Positions 6,223 to 12,602 of a stretch of 12,602 nucleotides of DNA are shown one piece after another; the first letter of the stretch is position 1; each line of letters starts with the position of its first letter. The translations under genes and the position numbers were made by a program. The stretch is from assembly GCA_964583605.1 (NCBI GenBank), contig CAZOWL010000108.1, positions 1 through 12,602 on the forward strand, in the 5' to 3' direction. The notes beneath the pieces are model-generated. The model was not told where the DNA came from and did not search any database. It was given only the letters and a program-made list of their open reading frames with translations. Source of the DNA: CAZOWL01 sp964583605 (GTDB lineage Bacteria; Pseudomonadota; Gammaproteobacteria; Chromatiales; Chromatiaceae).

Positions 6223-8493
6223 CTAGCCCGGAACCAGCTGCGCGGCGAGGAAGCCGAGGACGGCGCCGATGAGGAGCACGGTCAGGTACCACTTGAGCCG
6301 GTCCAGGAAGGCCTTCGTCGTGTCGCCAGCGGGATGGGGGACGGGCCGCAGCGATTGCTCGAGGATCCAAGCCAGCCAGCCGCCGATCAAGAGTGCCGGT
6401 GCGACAGCGCGCAGGGCGCGGTAAGGCATCTGCTCCCGGTTGAGGCGCAGGATGCGCCGCGCCGAGCCGAGCAGCTTGCGCACGATCCGAGCGAGGCGCG
6501 AGCCAGGCAGCCGGTCGATCGCCATCTCGCCGCTGTCGAGCAGCCATGCCGGCTTGGCCGGATCGCCACGATAGCCGGTGGCCGGGGGCCTGAGCGCGGC
6601 CAGCTCGGCCATCGCCAGTGCCTCGGCCGAGCCCGGCTGGAGTCGGGCGATCGTCCCGCGATCCCGCTCGGCCGACCAGGCGCAGTAAGCGTCGAAGGCC
6701 TCCTGCGGGATCAGCCCTTCGCGCCGGAGCTGCGCACGCATCGCCAGGCGGCCGACGAAGAAGTCGTTGAGGCGCCACTCCTTGTCGAGGAACCCGCCGA
6801 AGGCGCCGAGCACGCCACCGGCGAGCGGCCTGGCGGTGGCGAGGTCTGTCTCGTCCGAATAGATGTCGAACGGTGTGATGCACCGCACGGCGAGGTTCGG
6901 GGTCGAGCGGATGCCGGCCAGGGCCTCGAGGACCTGCATGGCCTGGGCATAGTCGTCGAACAGCGCATCGATCTCCCGTCGCCGCTGGTCGGATACCGCC
7001 AGCCGGCTCAGGACCTGGCTGGTAAGCAGCTCCTGGGCGAGCGCCTTGCGCCGCTCGCCGAGTGTCTCCGCTGCGGCCGCCAGGTCGGCAAAGGCTGCTC
7101 GGACGGCCTCCTGCAGGTCGGCCCGCAGCGCCCGACGCGCACCGCCGTCGGCGCCCCGCCACCTCGGCTCGTGGCGAAAGTGCTCGTGCCAGAGCTGATA
7201 CTTAAGCTGGCGGAAGCGCTTGTCGAGCGCGCGCAGCGCGCCGAGGGCCTGATAGTAGCCGGCCCAGCCCGCCGCCGTGTCGATCTCGCCTTTGATCTGC
7301 TCGGCCAGGGCCGCATCGAGCTTGCCATCCTCTTGCAGGAGGTCGACCAGCTCGTGCAGGCGGGCCCGCAGCGCAAAGCGATCCTGCCGGCTCACGCGCG
7401 CCCACTCGGCCTCGACCGCGGCGCCGACGGCCCCCTTGACCAGCAGCCACAGGGCCCAGGCCTCGGGATTGAACTGGCGCTGCATCACCTCGCCATAGGC
7501 CGTGCGCAGGCCGTCGCGGAGCTGCCGGTCCTGGCAGACCGCGCGCGACAGCGGCTTGAGCACCGCCAGCGCGTCGTACATGCCGCGGACCTGCGCGAGA
7601 TCTCGGAAGATGGAGTCCGATCGCGCGACACTGCCGATCTTCGAGTAGATCCCGGCCGGGTCGAGGCGGCGCTGATCGAGGTCGTCGGCACCGTAGGCCG
7701 GCGGCACCCAGGTCTCGTTCGGGTCGATGAAGAAGAAGAGGCGCTTGGGGGCCGGCTTCTCGGCGATCGTGTCGAGGGCGATCCCGAGTGGCCGGTTGTC
7801 CATGACGCCGCCGTCGACGTAGACGAAGCGCGTCGCCTCAGCCGCCGGCCGGCCCTCGTCGATCGCCGAGCTCGGCTTGACGCCCGGCGCAAAGGCGATC
7901 GGAAAGCCGGCCGTGATGAGGGCCGCCTCGACGAGCCGCTGCCGCTCGTCGGGGTCCGTCACCTGGGCGGCGCTGAAGTGCTCGTACTCGACGTGGCGCG
8001 TCGACGGGAAGGTCGGGCAGGTCGGATCGTCGGCCAGGATCACCGGCTCGCGCAGGCCGCTCAGATTGGTCAGCGTCAGGAAGATATCCAGGTCCTCCTC
8101 CAGCGGCCGCTCGCTGGTGGCGACCGACGCGACCTCGAGCAGATCCCGCGCGCGGTCCCCGAGCCGCTGGTTGTCGAGGAGCGCCTGACGCGGGAAGTCG
8201 GCGCTCGGCAGTAGGGACTGGATGTCGGCATCGTTGGCCCAGATCGAGACGAGCCCCGCGAGCACGCCCTCGGTGTTCGTCCCGGCCAAGGCCGCCGCCA
8301 GCTGGACCGCAGCGAGGCCCCCGGCCGAGGTGCCGGTGACCACGTCGACGTGGATCTCGGGCACGCTCGCTGGCTTGGACCGCGCGCGGCTGAACTGCGT
8401 CGCCCGCACCAGCTCGTAGGCGATCCCGGCCTCGAAGACCGCGAGCGAGACGCCGCCGTAGAAGGTCAAGCCCAGATTGACCCGATTGCTCAT
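6223..8493 (-). CDS. Large patatin-like phospholipase with C-terminal transmembrane helices
   Basis: The 756-residue product has a patatin-type Ser/Asp dyad lipase domain. The oxyanion loop is YGGVSLAVFEAG (12-23), the nucleophile elbow GTSAGG holds S56, and the acid is D227 in VYVDGG. Family members hydrolyse acyl chains from phospholipids or other lipids. After about residue 260 comes a long, mostly helical region (about 300-600) like that of the larger bacterial 'patatin-like protein/DUF3376' group, rich in Arg, Glu and Ala. Two hydrophobic helices end the protein (about 693-712 and 735-754), separated by a short polar loop, implying membrane anchoring with the catalytic domain cytosolic, as no signal peptide is seen. 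The ATG at 8493 is chosen because GGAGG lies 6 nt upstream and homology begins at once. It diverges from the pyruvate-kinase-like gene. Confidence 0.87.
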   Translation of the reverse strand: MSNRVNLGLTFYGGVSLAVFEAGIAYELVRATQFSRARSKPASVPEIHVDVVTGTSAGGLAAVQLAAALAGTNTEGVLAGLVSIWANDADIQSLLPSADFPRQALLDNQRLGDRARDLLEVASVATSERPLEEDLDIFLTLTNLSGLREPVILADDPTCPTFPSTRHVEYEHFSAAQVTDPDERQRLVEAALITAGFPIAFAPGVKPSSAIDEGRPAAEATRFVYVDGGVMDNRPLGIALDTIAEKPAPKRLFFFIDPNETWVPPAYGADDLDQRRLDPAGIYSKIGSVARSDSIFRDLAQVRGMYDALAVLKPLSRAVCQDRQLRDGLRTAYGEVMQRQFNPEAWALWLLVKGAVGAAVEAEWARVSRQDRFALRARLHELVDLLQEDGKLDAALAEQIKGEIDTAAGWAGYYQALGALRALDKRFRQLKYQLWHEHFRHEPRWRGADGGARRALRADLQEAVRAAFADLAAAAETLGERRKALAQELLTSQVLSRLAVSDQRRREIDALFDDYAQAMQVLEALAGIRSTPNLAVRCITPFDIYSDETDLATARPLAGGVLGAFGGFLDKEWRLNDFFVGRLAMRAQLRREGLIPQEAFDAYCAWSAERDRGTIARLQPGSAEALAMAELAALRPPATGYRGDPAKPAWLLDSGEMAIDRLPGSRLARIVRKLLGSARRILRLNREQMPYRALRAVAPALLIGGWLAWILEQSLRPVPHPAGDTTKAFLDRLKWYLTVLLIGAVLGFLAAQLVPG

Positions 8494-8676
8494 CGATGGC
8501 CTCCGTCTATCCTGGTTTTGGCGGCTCGGCCCGCGCGGGCGCACAGGTCACGGGGCCGCTCGCTGGCCCGCGCGCTGGCGAGGGGGCCCGTCGGGTGCGC
8601 CCTATGCCCGAGCCGGCTCCTCGGGGCCGGCCGTGCAGCAAAGGCCCGCCTGCCCCGCTCGCCTCGGGCCCGATCC

Positions 8677-8696
8677 GGCGCCCGCGCGCGGGCGCC
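8677..8696. repeat. Perfect 20-bp palindrome
   Basis: GGCGCCCGCG followed directly by its reverse complement CGCGGGCGCC, all G or C. It lies 183 bp upstream of the lipase start. It could be a dimeric regulator site or, if transcribed, a hairpin core; in such GC-rich DNA some self-complementarity is expected, so function is uncertain. Confidence 0.6.
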
Positions 8697-8698
8697 AT

Positions 8699-8760
8699 AC
8701 CTGTTGAGCCTAGCCGATCGCGGCGGGAAGGCTAGATCGATGTTGTGGTAGCCAACAGGT
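8699..8760. repeat. Nested inverted repeats (outer 8 bp, inner 6 bp)
   Basis: The outer arms ACCTGTTG (8699-8706) and CAACAGGT (8753-8760) enclose the inner arms CTAGCC (8710-8715) and GGCTAG (8730-8735). A competing pair TGTTG (8741-8745) / CAACA (8753-8757) shares the right outer arm, giving two mutually exclusive folds. It is placed in the divergent promoter region, so it may be an operator or leader RNA structure. Confidence 0.5.
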
Positions 8761-8856
8761 GACCCCGGCTGCCCAGCGCTCGGCCGAAGTCGCAAGACGG
8801 TAACAATCCTGGCTTATCGTGCCCCTGTGGGTCCCGGCGCGCCCCACTCGCCAATC

Positions 8857-8880
8857 GCCGCCACCCGAGCCGCCACCCGA
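8857..8880. repeat. 12-bp tandem repeat
   Basis: GCCGCCACCCGA occurs twice in tandem (8857-8868, 8869-8880) and a third copy begins with GCCGCG. It lies about 80 bp upstream of the kinase-like ATG. Confidence 0.75.
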
Positions 8881-8924
8881 GCCGCGAAGCCCAGCCACTC
8901 AGCCCAACCGCCCATCCCAACCAC

Positions 8925-8958
8925 CAAGCCCCAGCCGTCAAGCCCCAGCCGTCAAGCC
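8925..8958. repeat. 14-bp tandem repeat abutting the start codon
   Basis: CAAGCCCCAGCCGT occurs twice (8925-8938, 8939-8952) with a partial third copy CAAGCC running straight into the ATG at 8959. Purine-poor sequence here means no Shine-Dalgarno site for that ATG. Confidence 0.8.
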
Positions 8959-10809
8959 ATGATCACCACGACCACGCCGTACCAGCTCGAAAGGCCGATT
9001 GCCCAGCTCGTCAATCTCCGTGACGGGGCCCTCGAGCTGGAGCGGGCCTATGCGGCCGAGCTCGCGCAGATCGAGCCCGGCCACCGCCACAGCGCCCGCA
9101 ATCTGCTCCACTACCTGAGCATCCGCCAGCAGGACATCCGCGCCCTCCAGCAGGAGCTGAGCGCGCTGGGCCTGTCCTCGCTCGGCATTCTGGAGCCACA
9201 TGCGCTGGCCAGCCTCAACTCGGTGCTGGGGGTCCTCGGGCAGCTGACCGCAAGGAACCTGGACCTGTCACCCGAGCCGCCGGTGGATTTCCGCACTGGC
9301 CCGCTGTTGCTGCGGGATCATACCCGCGCGCTCCTCGGTCCCGAGCCCCGCGACCGCTCGGTGCGCATCATGGTGACCATGCCGAGCGAGGCGGCTGCGA
9401 ACCCCCAGCTGGTCCAGGATCTGCTGGTGGCCGGGATGGACGTGATGCGGATCAACTGCGCCCACGATGGCCCGGATGCCTGGGCGGCGATGGTCGAGAA
9501 CCTGCGCCGCGCCGAGCGGGCGGTCGGGCGCCATTGCCGCATCCAGGCCGACCTGGCAGGCCCGAAGCTCCGCACGGGCCATCTGCGCGCGAGCGGCCGG
9601 GTGCTGCGGATCGCGCCGAAGCGCGATGTCTTCGGCCGGGTCGTGCGGGCAGGACGCGTCTGGGTGACTGCGCACAGGGCGCCGGAGCCAGCCCCGGCGG
9701 ACGTCCGCTATCGGCTCGAGATCGAAGGCGAGCTCCTCGCAGATCTCCTGCCCGGCGATCGGCTGGGCTTCACCGACGCCCGCGGGCAGGCGCACGAGCT
9801 GCGCTTGGGCGAGGCGCACGGCCTCTCCTTCGTTGCTGAAGCGGATCGGACCGCCTTCGTCGAGGAGGGCACGCCCATCACTGCAACTCGCGGCGGCGCA
9901 GCGATCGGGGAGGCCCGGATCCGTGGTGTGCCGGAGGTCGTCAGTCCAATCGAGCTGCTCCCCGGCGACCTCCTGGTGCTGACCCGCGCCGAGGAGTCGG
10001 GTGCCGAGGCCGAGCTGGCGGCCGACGGCCGGGTGCTTCGGCCAGCGCAGATCCACTGCACCCTCGAGGCCGCGTTCGAGCAGGTCGAGCCGGGGCAAGG
10101 GGTCTGGCTCGACGACGGCAAGATCGGCGGCATCGTCGAGGAGACGGATGGCCAGCGGATCAGCGTACGGATCACGCACACGGGGCCGCAGGGCGCCAAG
10201 CTGCGGGCCGAGAAGGGTATCAACTTTCCGGATACGGCACTGCGGATGGCCGCCCTGACCGCGAAGGACCGAACCGACTTGCGGGCAGTCGTCGAGCTCG
10301 TCGACATGGTGGCCCTGTCGTTCGTCCGCGGCCCGGAGGACGTCGCGCAGCTCCACGAGGAGCTGTATAGGCTCGGTGCGAGCCGGCTCGGCGTCGTCCT
10401 TAAGATCGAGAATCGGCAGGCGTTCGAGAACCTGCCGCGGATCCTGCTCCGAGGGCTCCGGTCGCCACCGGTCGGCGTCATGATCGCCCGCGGCGACCTG
10501 GCGGTCGAGGTTGGCTTCGCGCGGCTCTCAGAGGTCCAGCAGGAGATCCTCTGGCTCTGCGAAGCAGCGCATGTGCCAGTCATCTGGGCGACCCAGATCC
10601 TCGAAGGCATGGCCAAGAAGGGGGCCCCGTCGCGGGCCGAGGTGTCGGACGCCGCGATGAGCATCCTGGCCGAGTGCGCCATGCTCAACAAGGGGCCAAA
10701 CATCGTCGAGACGGTGCGCTTCCTCGACGGCATCATCGGGCGCATGGACGCGCACTTCGTCAAGCGCCGCGCGACGCTGCGCAAGCTCTCGGTCGCCCAG
10801 CTGAAGTAA
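8959..10809 (+). CDS. Atypical pyruvate-kinase-like enzyme with N-terminal extension and no C-terminal domain
   Basis: From the first ATG the protein has 616 residues. Residues 1-130 are a helical region unlike normal pyruvate kinase. The barrel starts at VRIMVTMPS (135), with MRINCAHDG (163-171) for the usual RLNFSHG, DLAGPKLRTG (198-207), KGINFPD (419-425), VVLKIEN (K482, E484), ARGDLAVEVG (D513) and ATQILEGM (T545). Thus the catalytic Lys, metal-binding Glu/Asp and Thr are kept. The B-domain interval (about 208-415) is roughly twice the usual 100 residues and contains two LLPGD strands. The C-terminal allosteric domain is missing: after SDAAMS the usual DAVMLSGET becomes AECAMLNKG and the protein ends about 45 residues later. 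Phosphoenolpyruvate to pyruvate conversion is plausible but unproven. The frame is open back to a GTG at 8827, but that part is low-complexity. Confidence 0.85.
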   Translation: MITTTTPYQLERPIAQLVNLRDGALELERAYAAELAQIEPGHRHSARNLLHYLSIRQQDIRALQQELSALGLSSLGILEPHALASLNSVLGVLGQLTARNLDLSPEPPVDFRTGPLLLRDHTRALLGPEPRDRSVRIMVTMPSEAAANPQLVQDLLVAGMDVMRINCAHDGPDAWAAMVENLRRAERAVGRHCRIQADLAGPKLRTGHLRASGRVLRIAPKRDVFGRVVRAGRVWVTAHRAPEPAPADVRYRLEIEGELLADLLPGDRLGFTDARGQAHELRLGEAHGLSFVAEADRTAFVEEGTPITATRGGAAIGEARIRGVPEVVSPIELLPGDLLVLTRAEESGAEAELAADGRVLRPAQIHCTLEAAFEQVEPGQGVWLDDGKIGGIVEETDGQRISVRITHTGPQGAKLRAEKGINFPDTALRMAALTAKDRTDLRAVVELVDMVALSFVRGPEDVAQLHEELYRLGASRLGVVLKIENRQAFENLPRILLRGLRSPPVGVMIARGDLAVEVGFARLSEVQQEILWLCEAAHVPVIWATQILEGMAKKGAPSRAEVSDAAMSILAECAMLNKGPNIVETVRFLDGIIGRMDAHFVKRRATLRKLSVAQLK

Positions 10810-10851
10810 TGCCTGATAGAAAACGTTCTCAATCCGAAAGATCCGGCTGGC

Positions 10852-10876
10852 GCATCTCGCCGTGACGGCGAGATGC
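10852..10876. terminator. Hairpin after the pyruvate-kinase-like gene
   Basis: GCATCTCGCCG / CGGCGAGATGC is a perfect 11-bp stem with a TGA loop, 42 bp beyond the stop codon. No T-run follows. Its position and strength make it a likely 3' end structure for the upstream mRNA. Confidence 0.6.
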
Positions 10877-11091
10877 CATGCAGCCTGAGGCATTCAGTGT
10901 ACGTCTCGCAGGCGGGATCACTCCCGCACCAGGCAACGCTCGATTCCGGTAGATGGCCAATATCCTTACCGGCCGGGAACTTGCGCCAGACGCGTCGCAG
11001 CAAGCGGTTTCCGATCGCTTGAGGGGACCTCAAGTCAGGTCGGCTCTTCCCCCCTTGTCCAGCCCTTGCCTAGCGCAATCAAGGCCTGAGC
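10877..11091. other. Intergenic region between convergent genes
   Basis: No gene is recognised. Two further small hairpins occur: GCGGGA/TCCCGC (10912-10927, loop TCAC) and CTTGAGG/CCTCAAG (11018-11034, loop GGA). The second lies 58 bp beyond the stop of the minus-strand DUF3782-like gene and might end its transcript. A minus-strand frame runs through the region but has no family resemblance or ribosome-binding site. Confidence 0.45.
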
Positions 11092-11862
11092 TCAACCCCC
11101 ATCGAGCGATGTCACGTCCGTAGAATCATGATAGATCTCGATGCCAAGCCGCTCGGCGACCTTGCGCGCCCGCGCGTCGACCATCGGCGAGATGACGATC
11201 AGGCGCGCCGCCTTGCGCTGATGGCGTGCTTCATAGAAGCGTGCCTTGCGCTCGAAGCTATACATCCCGGCCTTGTCGATCGAGGATTTCAGCTCACAAA
11301 TCAGCAGCACGCCGTTCTTGATGATGATGTCGAGCTCGATCTGCTCCGGACGTCCGAACACCACACCCTCGTCATCGAATTCGTTGACGTTTAGCACCTG
11401 CACGCCAAAGCTGTCCTCGAGGATCCCGGCCAGGGCGTTGCGAAAGGCCGTCTCGGACTGAATCCCCCAACGCGCGCCCAGCGCACCGATGCCGCGATCG
11501 AACTTCTTGGCCTGCGCCATGATCTCCTCATGGACCCGGTCGAAGCGCCGATCGTTCTCATCCCACTTGCGTGCCTGCTCCGCGCGATCGCGCTCGGCCT
11601 CGGCCTTCTGCTCATCCCACTTGCGTGCCTGCTCCGCGCGATCGCGCTCGGCCTCGGCCTTCTGCTCATCCCACTTGCGACTCTGTTCTTCGCGATCCCG
11701 CCGCAGCTCGCCCAGCAAGGCATGGAACCAATCTTCGGTCTCGCCGCGCGTCGGGTGGTGTTGGCGCGTCAACGCCAGCACCTCGTCGCGAAACGCTGGA
11801 TCATCGCGCAGCAAGGCCGGCAACTCGCGCTTGATCGATTCTTTCAGGGATGCAGCCGTCAT
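11092..11862 (-). CDS. DUF3782-type PD-(D/E)XK nuclease-like protein with internal coiled-coil repeats
   Basis: The 256-residue protein has three parts. The N-terminus (1-55, MTAASLKESIKRELPALLRD, then ETEDWFHALLGELRRDREEQ) is typical of the DUF3782 group common in cyanobacteria and other bacteria with many repeats. A charged coiled coil (about 53-125) contains an 18-residue repeat, WDEQKAEAERDRAEQARK, twice intact plus flanking degenerate copies. The C-terminal part looks like a PD-(D/E)XK nuclease fold: IELDIIIKNGVLLICELKSS gives D178 and E190-L-K192, followed by an RKARFYEARHQRKAARLIVIS helix-strand pair. Substrate and biological role are unknown for the group. The start at 11862 is preferred over 13 codons upstream because homology begins there, with GGAGG about 11 nt before it. 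No partner gene is adjacent. Confidence 0.8.
   Translation of the reverse strand: MTAASLKESIKRELPALLRDDPAFRDEVLALTRQHHPTRGETEDWFHALLGELRRDREEQSRKWDEQKAEAERDRAEQARKWDEQKAEAERDRAEQARKWDENDRRFDRVHEEIMAQAKKFDRGIGALGARWGIQSETAFRNALAGILEDSFGVQVLNVNEFDDEGVVFGRPEQIELDIIIKNGVLLICELKSSIDKAGMYSFERKARFYEARHQRKAARLIVISPMVDARARKVAERLGIEIYHDSTDVTSLDGG
11557..11679 (-). repeat. In-frame 54-bp tandem repeat (2 exact copies plus partial third)
   Basis: Positions 11557-11610 and 11611-11664 are identical over all 54 bp, and 11665-11679 repeats the first 15 bp. The unit is 18 codons, so copy-number change would keep the frame and lengthen or shorten the coiled coil by about five helical turns. Exact identity at silent positions indicates a recent duplication. 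Confidence 0.92.
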
Positions 11863-11966
11863 CGTTGAAGCAGCCTCCAGGGGACTTTGAAAAAATGCCA
11901 TCCGGGCAATGTCTCAAGACGCAAAGCGAGAATGCGATATCCGCTTCGTTCCATTCTCCGTCGCTT

Positions 11967-12029
11967 GGGCGACCGAACGGCGTGAGGCATCCCTGCCCCG
12001 CACGGGCAGCTCGAATCCTTCGAGGTGCC
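11967..12029. repeat. Dispersed hairpin repeat, copy B
   Basis: Second copy of the element at 5403-5466: GGGCGACCG (11967-11975), GGCATCCCTGCCCC (11987-12000) and the hairpin GGCAGCTCGAA / TTCGAGGTGCC (ending at 12029), a 10-bp stem with one G-G mismatch and loop TCC. The loop and spacer differ from copy A while the stem is kept, so the structure appears to be what is conserved. It abuts the end of the broken Rpn-like gene. Confidence 0.6.
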
Positions 12030-12040
12030 CTCCAGGGGTT

Positions 12041-12395
12041 CTCGCAGCCAATGCGCTCGGCGGCGGTGACCTACCGCATCTGTTGCGCCGCTTCGATCTC
12101 GCGACTGTGTCGATGATAGTCGGCCTCCAGAGCGTCGGGTAGCGTCAGGTAGCGTCAGGGCCCAATCGATGACGATATAAGAGGCTCAGAATGTCCTCGC
12201 GCGTCCAGCCCCGCTGATAGAAGACGCGCGTCCGGCGGATCTTGTGCCCCAGCCGTGCCACCGAATCGCAGCACCTGACCAGGGCGGTCACGCGGGCGCG
12301 CATCACCAGGGCGAAGGGGTTGGAGCCCGCCGCCAGAGCAGCCTGGTGTTCGGAGTGGTGGAGCAGCTTGACGCCGGGACGCTCGAGCACGCCCT
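12041..12395 (-). pseudogene. Rpn/YhgA-like putative nuclease gene, C-terminal part with multiple frameshifts
   Basis: The minus strand carries the C-terminal half of a protein of the PD-(D/E)XK 'Rpn/YhgA-like transposase' type. The first frame gives PGVKLLHHSEHQAALAAGSN, then PFALVMRARVTALV and RTRVFYQRGWTREDILSLLYR. The second frame continues with IDWALTLPDA, and the third with DALEADYHRHSREIEAAQQM-R, then a TAG, then VTAAERIG. Relatives read LYRFIDWxLxLP...MxYVTSxERIG without interruption. Three lesions are visible: a 2-bp loss where TATCG(CT)TCATC is expected (about 12167), a 10-bp tandem duplication of GGTAGCGTCA (about 12140-12160), and a stop replacing the Tyr codon (12071-12073). The 5' half is missing, ending beside the IS21 gene. 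It is clearly dead. Confidence 0.62.
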
Positions 12396-12412
12396 CGCGG
12401 CGGTGGACAGCC

Positions 12413-12602
12413 ATGCTCGCTGAGGAGCTGCGCCAGGCCATTCGGGTGCTCGCGGCGCAAGGGCAGGGGCTGCGCGAGATCAGCCGCACGCTGAAGGTCT
12501 CGCGCAACACGGTGCGGCGGGTGCTGCGGGAATCCGAGCGCGCCACAGCGCCGGCGGAGGATCCGCGCCTCGCGGCCATCGTCGCGCTGCTGCCAGCGCT
12601 CT
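12413..12602 (+). CDS. istA: IS21-family transposase IstA, 5' part (runs off the window)
   Basis: The visible 63 codons begin MLAEELRQAIRVLAAQGQ and continue GLREISRTLKVSRNTVRRVL, a helix-turn-helix (about residues 18-40) of the type at the N-terminus of IS21 IstA proteins, where SRNTVRK/R is characteristic. IstA is the DDE transposase; the catalytic domain and the partner ATPase gene istB should lie to the right, outside the window. GGTGG about 5 nt before the ATG could be the ribosome-binding site. Only about 20 bp separate this start from recognisable Rpn-like pseudogene sequence, less than the left end plus leader of a full IS21 element, so the left terminus may be lost. TniA or another HTH-bearing integrase is a less likely alternative. 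Confidence 0.62.
   Translation, partial: MLAEELRQAIRVLAAQGQGLREISRTLKVSRNTVRRVLRESERATAPAEDPRLAAIVALLPAL

Larger units (their letters stand above)
8494..8958. other. Divergent intergenic region rich in palindromes and tandem repeats
   Basis: These 465 bp separate the oppositely transcribed lipase and pyruvate-kinase-like genes and should hold both promoters. No consensus sigma-70 promoter stands out. Contents are a 20-bp palindrome (8677-8696), a nested dyad (8699-8760), and 12-bp and 14-bp tandem repeats next to the kinase start (8857-8880, 8925-8958). A frame open from the GTG at 8827 into the kinase gene codes for a Pro/Ala/Thr/Ser-rich stretch with no family resemblance. Confidence 0.5.

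Noticed and set aside
6178..8214. 678-codon plus-strand open frame opposite the lipase gene
   Set aside because: It is antisense to a gene with clear patatin motifs. Its composition (Arg, Glu, Leu, Gly, Asp-rich) is typical of a GC-rich shadow frame, and it has no family resemblance or ribosome-binding site.
8494..8544. Upstream start of the lipase gene at 8544
   Set aside because: The extra 17 residues are Arg/Pro-rich, while the ATG at 8493 has GGAGG at proper spacing and immediate homology.
8699..8760. Integron attC site or tRNA gene in the nested dyad
   Set aside because: No attC core sites and no cloverleaf with a TpsiC arm could be built from it.
9268..11033. Long minus-strand frames (362 and 441 codons) opposite the pyruvate-kinase-like gene
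   Set aside because: They are shadow frames of a gene with recognisable catalytic motifs. The part beyond 10810 was inspected separately and shows no family similarity.

Overview
The window is about 12.6 kb of very GC-rich DNA from a bacterium. Gene content suggests a proteobacterium, possibly a purple sulfur bacterium (Chromatiales): Uma2 and DUF3782-type nucleases, a FitAB-type toxin-antitoxin pair, and decayed IS91, ISAs1 and IS21 transposases. That placement is inference from protein style and base composition; no rRNA or other phylogenetic marker is present.

Left part (1-1320) is a scrap-yard. An IS91-family transposase is cut just after its HUH histidine motif and abuts the head-on 5' end of a serine/threonine-kinase gene. 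Next come an intact Uma2 nuclease gene (minus strand) and a frameshifted N-terminal piece of an ISAs1-family transposase. From 1608 to 2298 is an intact FitA/VapC-like antitoxin-toxin operon with a candidate promoter/operator. Two strong hairpins separate it from an adenine methyltransferase gene (hsdM type, 2496-4022). That gene has lost its C-terminal region and has no hsdS or hsdR partner here.

The middle part (4019-10809) is more orderly. It holds a membrane site-2 (M50) protease with two CBS domains, frameshifted near its 3' end at a run of six G. After it come a stand-alone flavin/NAD(P)H reductase, a large patatin-like lipase with C-terminal membrane helices (minus strand), and, diverging from the lipase, a pyruvate-kinase-like enzyme of unusual architecture (extra N-terminal domain, doubled B-domain region, no C-terminal regulatory domain). 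The 465 bp between the last two contains palindromes and short tandem repeats.

The right part (10810-12602) carries a DUF3782-type nuclease-like protein with a perfect 54-bp internal duplication, one copy of a dispersed hairpin repeat whose other copy lies near 5403, a multiply broken Rpn/YhgA-like gene, and the start of an IS21-family istA running off the right edge.

No complete multigene novel system can be demonstrated. The best candidates for something under-described are the divergent patatin / atypical pyruvate kinase pair and the dispersed hairpin repeat. Much of the rest is a record of mobile-element insertion and gene decay.
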